14,418 nt of DNA, from assembly GCA_035540955.1 (NCBI GenBank), contig DATLFP010000195.1, positions 1 to 14,418 on the forward strand, written 5' to 3'. A program made the translations under genes and the position numbers. This DNA is from DATLFP01 sp035540955 (GTDB lineage: Bacteria > Actinomycetota > Acidimicrobiia > Acidimicrobiales > CADCSY01). Positions 1 to 6,236 of this stretch are shown here, piece by piece (within the stretch, counting starts at the first letter, position 1; each line of letters opens with the position of its first letter). The notes beneath the pieces are model-generated. The model did no database searches and had not been told where the DNA came from. It was given only the letters and a program-made list of their open reading frames with translations.

Positions 1-298
1 CCATGCCCCCGCCGGCACCCCCCAGCCCGTCCCCGGCGTCCCCGCTGTCGGCGGCCACGCCGAGGGTGGCGAGGTTGCTCGACTCGTCCGGCGGCGGCGG
101 GTCCTCGTCGGTGGGGGGGACGGGCGCGAACTCGAGGGTGGTCGAGGGGTTCGACTGCGGCAGGTTGAGCGAGGAGGGCAGCACCAGCACCGCGATGGCG
201 ATGCTGATGAACAGCGCGACCATCGGGGGCCACTTCTGAGCGAACGTTCGGTGGGCGTCGCCGCCGGTTGCCGCGCCGCCGAGGTCGATCGCTGCCAA
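1..298 (-). CDS. N-terminal part of a membrane-anchored secreted protein (runs off left edge)
   Basis: The minus strand is open from here to the window edge with strong G/C third-position bias. I chose TTG at 298-296 because an AGAGGA-type ribosome binding site (311-306) lies 7 bases upstream; ATG at 223-221 is the alternative but has no good site. About 25 residues, ending RTFAQKW, precede one hydrophobic segment (VALFISIAIAVLVLP). An extracellular-type stretch rich in Pro, Asp and Ser follows, then a Gly-rich run up to the edge. This looks like a signal anchor plus linker, with the functional domain outside the window. The gene is divergent from an operon encoding a Liv-type ABC transporter without a solute-binding protein, so it could be that binding protein; this is a guess from position only. 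No family can be assigned from the visible part. Confidence 0.7.
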   Translation of the reverse strand, partial: MAAIDLGGAATGGDAHRTFAQKWPPMVALFISIAIAVLVLPSSLNLPQSNPSTTLEFAPVPPTDEDPPPPDESSNLATLGVAADSGDAGDGLGGAGGGM

Positions 299-480
299 AG
301 CCGGTTCCTCTTCCTCTCGCCGGGGTCCGGAGGGGGTTTTCGGTGCCGGCCGCCTCGATCCTCTCCTGAGCGCCGCACTCCGATGCTCACCAAAGGCGGC
401 GACGGTGCAGGAGATGCCGCCCGGTGGGCGAACACGGAGTGGGGCCACGACCCAGGTGGCCAGCCAGGAGGAGCACCCAC
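299..480. promoter_or_regulatory. Divergent intergenic region, presumed promoters of both flanking units
   Basis: This 182-bp gap lies between the TTG start of the minus-strand gene and the GTG start of moxR. It is the only gap upstream of the nine-gene block and should carry the block's main promoter as well as that of the divergent gene. I see no convincing -35/-10 pair or long inverted repeat. The minus frame stays open through it, but codon use becomes Arg-rich and uncharacteristic, so I read it as non-coding. Confidence 0.4.
466..473 (+). promoter_or_regulatory. Strong ribosome binding site for moxR
   Basis: AGGAGGAG lies 7 bases upstream of GTG 481. It decides the start: the in-frame ATG at 424 would add 19 Arg/Pro-rich residues and has no comparable site, and the in-frame ATG at 562 would lose only a basic N-terminal tail. 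Confidence 0.8.
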
Positions 481-1554
481 GTGAGCCCGAGAACCCCGCG
501 CACCAAGCTGCAGTCGGCCACGGACGCGCCGTCGCGCCGCCGCTCGACGTCTTCGGGGTCGATGGACCCGAAGACCTACAAGAAGGTCTTCGACTCGATC
601 GTGGACAACGTCGAGACCGTCATCAAGGGCAAGGACGATGTCGTCCGACTCGCCCTGGTCGCGGTCATGTGCGAGGGCCACATCCTCTTCGAGGACCTGC
701 CGGGGACCGGCAAGTCGATGCTCGCCCGAGCCCTCGGCCAGTCGATCAGCGCGAGCGACTCCCGGATCCAGTGCACGCCCGACATGCTTCCGGGCGACAT
801 CACCGGCTCGTCGATCCTCGACCAGCGCAAGGGGACCTTCGAGTTCCGTCCCGGGCCGGTCTTCGCCAACATCCTCCTCGCCGACGAGATCAACCGGGCG
901 ACACCGAAGACGCAGTCCGCCCTCCTCGAGGCGATGGCCGAGCGGAAGGTCACCGCCGACGGCACCACCTACAAGCTGCCGCGGCCGTTCCTCGTGCTCG
1001 CCACCCAGAACCCGATCGAGCAGGCCGGGACCTTCCCCCTGCCCGAAGCGCAGCTCGACCGCTTCCTCTTCAAGCTCTCGATGGGCTACATGGACCGTGC
1101 CGCCGAGTTCACCGTGATGTTCGACAACGCCATGCAGCTCGCCATCGAGGACCTCGGCGCGGTGGTCGAGCAGGACACCGTCCAGTCGATGATCGAGTAC
1201 GCCTCCAACGTCGAGGTGTCCGACGAGGTCGGCTACTACATCGTCGACCTCGTCCAGGCGACCCGCGAGGATCCCAGCATCGCCGCCGGCGGCAGCCCGC
1301 GCGCCACCATCGCCCTCCTGCGCGCGTCCCGGGTGCTGGCCGCGAGCGATGGGCGCACCCACGTGTTCCCCGATGACGTGCGAGCCGTGCTGCGGCCCGT
1401 GCTCGCCCATCGCGTGATCCTGAACCCCGACGCCGTGCTCCGGGGCGACGGGGTCGATGCGGTGCTCGAGCGGGTGACCAGCAAGGTGAAGCCGCCGATG
1501 TCCGGCAGCCGTGATCGCGAGTCGCTGGCTTCCGTGGTGGGTGCCAGCGCGTGA
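481..1554 (+). CDS. moxR: MoxR-family AAA+ ATPase
   Basis: This is a 357-residue cytoplasmic AAA+ protein of the MoxR group, which uses ATP to remodel or assemble partner proteins, usually encoded next to DUF58 or VWA-domain genes as here. The key elements are present: Walker A GTGKS at 75-79 after LFEDLP; Walker B LLADEINR with D135; sensor 1 asparagine N177 in LATQNPIEQAGTFPLPEA; the arginine finger R194 in LDRFL; and sensor 2 R274 in GGSPRA. All catalytic positions look intact. About 27 basic, Ser/Thr-rich residues precede the conserved domain. It is the first gene of the operon, and its stop overlaps the GTG start of the DUF58 gene by 4 bases (GTGA). Family membership is certain from the motifs; the client protein is unknown. 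Confidence 0.95.
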   Translation: MSPRTPRTKLQSATDAPSRRRSTSSGSMDPKTYKKVFDSIVDNVETVIKGKDDVVRLALVAVMCEGHILFEDLPGTGKSMLARALGQSISASDSRIQCTPDMLPGDITGSSILDQRKGTFEFRPGPVFANILLADEINRATPKTQSALLEAMAERKVTADGTTYKLPRPFLVLATQNPIEQAGTFPLPEAQLDRFLFKLSMGYMDRAAEFTVMFDNAMQLAIEDLGAVVEQDTVQSMIEYASNVEVSDEVGYYIVDLVQATREDPSIAAGGSPRATIALLRASRVLAASDGRTHVFPDDVRAVLRPVLAHRVILNPDAVLRGDGVDAVLERVTSKVKPPMSGSRDRESLASVVGASA

Positions 1555-2882
1555 CGGTCCTCGACCGTCTCCCTGCTCGGAGAACGGACGTCGGCGCTTC
1601 CCGCGGCTGGCGTGCCCGCGTCGACCGGCTGACCGACGGCCTCTCGTCGACCGCGCTGCGACGGCGACTCGAGGCGGTGCAGCGCCGGACCGGCGTCACC
1701 CGAGCTGGCCAGATCGCGGTCGTCGCCGTCGTGCTGATCTGGCTCGTGGCCCGCATCGTGGCGGGGACGGCCATGTACGTCTTCGCCTACGGCACGCTGC
1801 TCCTCGTCGTGGCGAGCTACCTGCTCGCCCCCCGCCGTCTCCGGCTGCAGGCGACGAGGACCGGCCTGTTCCCGCGCACGCAGGAGGGTGACCGGCTCGA
1901 GGTCGAGCTGACCGTCGATGCCCAGCGAGGGGTGTCGACCTTCATCCTCGAGGAGCGCGTGCCCGAGCGCCTCGGCGCGAAGGTCCGCGTACCGATCACG
2001 CGCCTGGCGAAGGGTTCGACCTACGTACACCACTACGGCCTCCGGTGTACGAGGCGTGGGGTCTACGAGGTCGGCCCTCTCGTCGCCATCGCCAGCGATC
2101 CTCTCGGTCTCGCCCAGCGCGAGACCGTCGTCGCCGAGCCCTTCGAGCTGCTCGTGCACCCGCGCGTGGAGCTCGTCAGCGACCGCCCGCTCACTCGCCA
2201 GTTCGAGGATCCCCCCATCCGCCCGCCGGTGTCGAAGCCCTGGCCGTCCGGGCTCGAGTTCTACGGCATGCGCGAGTACGTACCCGGCGACGACCTGCGC
2301 CGCATCGTGTGGCGAGCGTCGGCTCGCACGGGGACGATCATGGTGCGCGAGGCCGAGCAGGGCATCACCGACCACATCACCGTCCTCCTCGACACAGACC
2401 GCGGGAGCCACAGCCGCGACGGCGAGGTGTCGGAGTCCTTCGAGATGGCCGTGCGGGCGTGCGCGTCGCTCGCCGTGCGCCATCTGCGCGAGGGATACGA
2501 GGTCCGCTGTGAAGCCAACGGTGGCCCGCTGATCCGGCCGCTGCGGGGCACGACGAGCCAGCTGCAGCTCCTCGATGCGCTGGCCCGGGTCGAGATGGAG
2601 CGCGAGCCGCTCTCGAAGGCCATCATGCGGCTGGTCACCGCCCCCCAGCGCGACGCCCACAACATCCTCGTCACCCCCCGCCTCGGCGCCCAGGAGGCAG
2701 GCCAGCTGCGGCTGCTCCTGAACACCGGTGTGTCCGTCCTCGTGGTGGCCCTGCTGTGGGACGAGGCCAGCGAGCACACGCCGGCGCTCGCGGCGTCGCT
2801 CGGCTGCCAGGTCGTCGGCGTCAAGCCCGATCAGGACCTCGCCAGCGCCCTGTATCACGACATCGGAGCGGGCAACCGCTGA
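1551..2882 (+). CDS. DUF58-domain membrane protein
   Basis: This 443-residue protein starts at GTG inside the moxR stop. A basic N-terminal region (1-50) is followed by two hydrophobic segments at about 52-70 and 73-93, then a soluble region. The DUF58 hallmark is clear: W231-PSGLEFYGMREYVPGDD with R241, E242, Y243, G246, D247, D248, then R250 and W254 in LRRIVWRASARTG. The C-terminal part (about 270-443) resembles the von Willebrand A-like fold expected after this motif, beginning near ITVLLDTD. DUF58 proteins are typically encoded beside MoxR ATPases and transglutaminase-like membrane proteins and are thought to be MoxR partners; their biochemical role is not established. The stop shares one base with the next start (TGATG). 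Confidence 0.92.
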   Translation: MTVLDRLPARRTDVGASRGWRARVDRLTDGLSSTALRRRLEAVQRRTGVTRAGQIAVVAVVLIWLVARIVAGTAMYVFAYGTLLLVVASYLLAPRRLRLQATRTGLFPRTQEGDRLEVELTVDAQRGVSTFILEERVPERLGAKVRVPITRLAKGSTYVHHYGLRCTRRGVYEVGPLVAIASDPLGLAQRETVVAEPFELLVHPRVELVSDRPLTRQFEDPPIRPPVSKPWPSGLEFYGMREYVPGDDLRRIVWRASARTGTIMVREAEQGITDHITVLLDTDRGSHSRDGEVSESFEMAVRACASLAVRHLREGYEVRCEANGGPLIRPLRGTTSQLQLLDALARVEMEREPLSKAIMRLVTAPQRDAHNILVTPRLGAQEAGQLRLLLNTGVSVLVVALLWDEASEHTPALAASLGCQVVGVKPDQDLASALYHDIGAGNR

Positions 2883-5191
2883 TGGCCGCGCCCACGACGG
2901 ACCATCCCCGCTCGGAGCTGGAGGAGCTGGAGGAGGCAGCCCGCGCCCACCTCGATGACGGCGGCCTCGACGTCGACGACACCGTCGAGCTCGACGACCA
3001 GGTCGTCGAACGGCCGCCGCTGCGCCTGGCGTTCGCGATCGCCTTCCCCACCGTCGCCTCCGGGATCCTCGTCGGGGGCGTCTTCCTCGGCGCCGCCGCC
3101 GGTGCGTACGCGGTCGCCGGCGGCCTGCTCGGCATCGGTCTCGCCCTCCTCGCCGTCCGGATCCGCCGGCCGGTCGTCACCAACACGGTGATCGTCGCCG
3201 GCCTCGCTGGCATCGGGCTGGGCTTCCTCCTCCTCACCGCGCCCGGCCGCTTCGGGGAGCTCGGGTCGGTGGTCCGTCAGGCGATCGCCGATGGCGACGT
3301 GCTCCGGCCACCCGTCCCGTTCGCCACCGGCTGGCGGGTCATCCTCGGGTGGCTCATGGGCACGGTCGGGTTCGCGGCGGCCTGGGTCGCGCTCGCCTTC
3401 AAGCGCCCATCGCTGGGTCTCCTCCTGCCCTTGCCGGTCGGCGCCATCGCCGCCATCAGCATCCCCGAGAGCCAGCAGCTCGCGAGCGGCCTCGTCGCCC
3501 TCGTGCTCTTCGCCGTCGGCCTCGGGCTGCTGGCCAGCGTCCAGGCCTTCAGCGACGATGACGAGCGGCCGCCGGCGGGTTACGAGGTGCGACGGGCACT
3601 CCGGGCCCTGCCCCTGATCGCGGTGATCACCGCCGCGCTCTACGGCATCGCCCAGAACGACCTGCTGTTCCCGCCGCCGCTCGTCGACCCCGCCCAGGAG
3701 GCGCAGAGGCCGCGGGTGATCCCGCCGTCGGAGGTGCCCGACCGCGTGCTCTTCAGCGTGGAGGCGCGGATCCGGGGTCCGTGGCGCACGGGCAGCCTCG
3801 ATGTGTACGACGGCCGCGACTGGCGGCTCGCTCCGTTCGCGGAGTCGTCGCTCAACGAGGTGCCGCGCTCGGGCATCGTCGACGCCGAGCTCGAACCCGG
3901 GGTTCGGGCGACCTTCGAGATCGCCGGCCTCGGTGGCGCGGTGCTGCCGGGCCTTCCGAACACCGTCGGCATCGTCGCCGAGGGCCCGCAGCTGTCCTAC
4001 GACGATCGGAACGGGAACATCCGGGTGAGCAACGGGTCGGTCCGCCCCGGCCTCGAGTACACGGTCACGGCTGCGGCGGTGCCCGCCGTGGCCGACCTGC
4101 GAGCCGTCGACGAGCCCATTCCCTCCTCCCTTCGGCAGTTCACCGAGATCCCGCCGGCGCCGCCGGGGATCCAAGACCTGCTCGACCAGGCGAACGCCGA
4201 CTACAGCAACCAGTGGGACCGGCTCGACTTCGTCCGGAACCTCGTGCTCGACGAGGTCACTGCTTCGGGGCCGGGAGCGCCGATCAGCATCACCCCCGAG
4301 CGGGTGCAGGACCTGCTCATCGGGAGCAAGAAGGGTTCGCCCTACGAGATCGTCGCCGCCCAGGCGATGCTCGCTCGCTGGCTCGGCATCCCGTCGAGGA
4401 TCGGCTACGGCTTCGACGGCGGGCAGGAGGTCGAGTCCGGCCTCATCGAGGTCCGCCCCCGCAACGGCGCGTCGTTCCTCGAGGTCTGGTTCCCGGGCTA
4501 CAAGTGGCTCCCGGTCGTCGGCACCCCCAAGAAGGCCGAGCCCACGGTCGGCAGCACCGAGGACACGCAGACCAACCCGAACATCCTCCCGAGCGACGAG
4601 ATCCAGGCGCAGGTGTACCTGCCGGTGGTCGTGGCGCCGAAGAGTCCGTTCGCCGAGAACCTCCAGCGAGCGGTGCTCGGATCGTTGATCCTCGGGCTCC
4701 TGCTGCTCGTCGTCTATGTCACCTGGCCCGCCGCGTGGAAGGCCATCATCCGGTCCCGCCGCCGCACCAAGGCGCTGGCCCACGGCCCGGCGGCCCGTGT
4801 GGCGCTCGCGTACAGCGAGTGGCGCGACTACGCCACCGACCTGGGCTACCAGCATGCGAACGACACCCCGCTGATGTTCCTCGATCGCTTCGCCCCCGAC
4901 GCCGAGCACACCGAGCTGGCATGGCTCGTGACGCGCGGCCTGTGGGGTGACCTCCAAGGCGAGCTGACGGCGCGCCAGGCGACGGCAGCCGAGGAGATCT
5001 CCCGCGCCCTCCGCAAGCGGCTGGCCGAGGTCCATCCCGGCACCGTCCGGGCGGTGGCGGCGGTGTCACGGCTCTCCCTGCGCTCGCCGTACTCGACCGA
5101 CCCGCTCTTCGAGCGCCCGGCGCGCGCTCGCCGCCGCCCGCGGGTGCGGCGCCGCACGGAGGAGGGACTGCCCGATGCGACCCCGGCGTAG
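2882..5191 (+). CDS. Membrane protein with degenerate transglutaminase-like domain and DUF4129-like tail
   Basis: The protein has 769 residues from ATG 2882, which overlaps the DUF58 stop by one base; a longer open frame upstream is read-through inside the DUF58 gene. An acidic N-terminus (1-45) leads into about seven TM segments (from about 47 to 260). A long extracytoplasmic region (about 265-590), one TM (about 598-617) and a basic cytoplasmic tail resembling DUF4129 follow. The extracytoplasmic region ends with a transglutaminase-like core: MLARWLGIPSRIGYGF, then EVWFPGYKW and a GTP motif. The catalytic triad is missing. Where the family has GxC there is KGSP (P487); the His position is A530 (GASFLEV); the Asp position is V546 (LPVVGTP). 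There is no cysteine anywhere in the protein. I read it as a structural or binding relative of the TGase proteins usually found with MoxR/DUF58. Confidence 0.9.
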   Translation: MAAPTTDHPRSELEELEEAARAHLDDGGLDVDDTVELDDQVVERPPLRLAFAIAFPTVASGILVGGVFLGAAAGAYAVAGGLLGIGLALLAVRIRRPVVTNTVIVAGLAGIGLGFLLLTAPGRFGELGSVVRQAIADGDVLRPPVPFATGWRVILGWLMGTVGFAAAWVALAFKRPSLGLLLPLPVGAIAAISIPESQQLASGLVALVLFAVGLGLLASVQAFSDDDERPPAGYEVRRALRALPLIAVITAALYGIAQNDLLFPPPLVDPAQEAQRPRVIPPSEVPDRVLFSVEARIRGPWRTGSLDVYDGRDWRLAPFAESSLNEVPRSGIVDAELEPGVRATFEIAGLGGAVLPGLPNTVGIVAEGPQLSYDDRNGNIRVSNGSVRPGLEYTVTAAAVPAVADLRAVDEPIPSSLRQFTEIPPAPPGIQDLLDQANADYSNQWDRLDFVRNLVLDEVTASGPGAPISITPERVQDLLIGSKKGSPYEIVAAQAMLARWLGIPSRIGYGFDGGQEVESGLIEVRPRNGASFLEVWFPGYKWLPVVGTPKKAEPTVGSTEDTQTNPNILPSDEIQAQVYLPVVVAPKSPFAENLQRAVLGSLILGLLLLVVYVTWPAAWKAIIRSRRRTKALAHGPAARVALAYSEWRDYATDLGYQHANDTPLMFLDRFAPDAEHTELAWLVTRGLWGDLQGELTARQATAAEEISRALRKRLAEVHPGTVRAVAAVSRLSLRSPYSTDPLFERPARARRRPRVRRRTEEGLPDATPA
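5158..5167 (+). promoter_or_regulatory. Ribosome binding site inside the transglutaminase-like gene for the next lipoprotein
   Basis: GGAGGAGGGA lies 7 bases upstream of ATG 5175 and within the last codons of the upstream gene. It supports a true 17-base gene overlap rather than a frameshift. Confidence 0.7.
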
Positions 5192-6236
5192 GAGCTGGTT
5201 GCCGCTCGTGGTTGCGCTGGCGGCCGCCACCGGGTGCGCCCGGGTGGGCGATGCCGGCGTGGCCGTTCGCGCCCTGAGCGTCGATGTCATCTTCGGCGTG
5301 CCGCCCGAGATCACCGTGGCCGCGCCACCGAGTGTCCCCGCCGGCCCGCTCTTCACCCCCGACTTCACCTTCGACCCGCCGCCGGCGACCGTTGCCCCGG
5401 CACCGGTGGTGGCCGTCGAGGACTGCCCGGTCGCGCGCGTGACCGACGCGGCCGAGCTCGAGGCGCCGTTGAGCGTCACCGACGAGCGGCCCCGCGTCGG
5501 CGAGTACCGCTGGCGTCGCGCCGGAACGATCGAGGCCGATGGCGCCACCCGGAGCTTCGAGGGGTTCGAGCAGCGACAGATCCTCTCGTGGGAGGAGCGG
5601 GAGCAGATCAACCCGACCAACCGCGAGCCGGCGTTCGGCTACTCGACACTGCAGCCGAGCATCGACGACCCGAGCGTGCTCGTGAAGATGGACTGGAACT
5701 TCGACGACTCACCGTCCCAGCGGGTCAACCCGCCGGCCGCCGCGCAGGGCGCCAGCGACGACCTTCGCCCGCAGAGCGTCGGGAACGACGGCCTCGGGCT
5801 CGAGCGCATCACCCGGTACCAGGTGCAGCCCGACGGGTCGCTCGAGCAGATCGGGCTGCCCTTCCAACCGAGGCGTCCGGTGACCTACCTGGCCCACCCG
5901 ATCACCCTCAACGACACGATGCGCTCGGTCGGCGTCGATCCGCTGACGTTGGCCACGATGGTGCTGGTCCACAAGCCGGTCGACAAGGTCCAGGTCGACG
6001 CGTGCGGCGACAAGGTCGACGCCTACGTCGTCGAGGCGACGATGACCTTCACGCAGGGCGGCCAGTCGGTCACCAGCGAGCTCCGGTACGGCGTGGCCAC
6101 GCAATACGGCGCGGTTCTCGTGTTCGAGGAGATGGAGACGGCCACCGCGGTCGGCACGATCAAGGCGTCCTTCGGCCTCGCCCAGCTCGACCCCTCGCCG
6201 CTCCTGCGGGACCCGACGGCGGAGTCGTCGACATGA
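5175..6236 (+). CDS. Lipoprotein of unknown function
   Basis: The 353-residue product has an Arg-rich start, a hydrophobic core and a lipobox ending A-T-G-C with the acylated cysteine at C21, so it should be a membrane-anchored exported lipoprotein. Residues about 43-80 are a Pro/Ala-rich linker. The globular part follows, with two further cysteines, C84 (VEDCPVA) and C277 (VDACGDK), which could form a disulfide. The C-terminal half looks beta-rich (VEATMTFTQGG, SELRYGVATQYGAVLVFEEM). I do not recognise a family. The start overlaps the upstream gene by 17 bases and has its own strong ribosome binding site. The stop overlaps the permease start by 4 bases (ATGA). Its position between the MoxR module and the transporter suggests an extracytoplasmic subunit linking the two, but that is inference. 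Confidence 0.85.
   Translation: MRPRRRSWLPLVVALAAATGCARVGDAGVAVRALSVDVIFGVPPEITVAAPPSVPAGPLFTPDFTFDPPPATVAPAPVVAVEDCPVARVTDAAELEAPLSVTDERPRVGEYRWRRAGTIEADGATRSFEGFEQRQILSWEEREQINPTNREPAFGYSTLQPSIDDPSVLVKMDWNFDDSPSQRVNPPAAAQGASDDLRPQSVGNDGLGLERITRYQVQPDGSLEQIGLPFQPRRPVTYLAHPITLNDTMRSVGVDPLTLATMVLVHKPVDKVQVDACGDKVDAYVVEATMTFTQGGQSVTSELRYGVATQYGAVLVFEEMETATAVGTIKASFGLAQLDPSPLLRDPTAESST

Noticed and set aside
3..239. A 78-residue plus-strand frame at the left edge
   Set aside because: It is the mirror of the minus-strand signal-anchor gene. The minus frame gives a sensible TM segment and better third-position bias.
424..480. ATG 424 as a longer moxR start
   Set aside because: GTG 481 has an AGGAGGAG site at 7-base spacing, while 424 has none, and the extra residues are not MoxR-like.
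299..480. Coding extension of the left minus-strand gene through the divergent gap
   Set aside because: The frame is open, but codon use becomes Arg-rich and irregular, and the ribosome binding site before TTG 298 fits a start there.
1236..2858. A 540-residue open frame on the minus strand
   Set aside because: It is antisense to the DUF58 gene and the end of moxR, both supported by family motifs; the product looks like composition shadow.
2915..2937. Short tandem GAGCTGGAG repeat near the start of the transglutaminase-like gene
   Set aside because: It has only two copies and encodes an ordinary Glu/Leu-rich helix (SELEELEEAA); no function is suggested.
4325..4530. An active transglutaminase or peptidase
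   Set aside because: Cys, His and Asp are all absent at the expected positions and the protein has no cysteine. S486 next to the Cys position is unlikely to compensate without the His.
2855..5035. A 726-residue open frame on the minus strand
   Set aside because: It is antisense to the transglutaminase-like gene, which has clear motifs, and its product is a low-complexity mix of Arg, Gly, Asp and Glu with no recognisable domain. Long antisense frames are expected in DNA this G+C-rich.
5175..5191. The 17-base overlap as a sign of frameshift between two parts of one protein
   Set aside because: The downstream frame has its own ribosome binding site, a start codon and a full lipoprotein signal peptide, so it is a separate gene.
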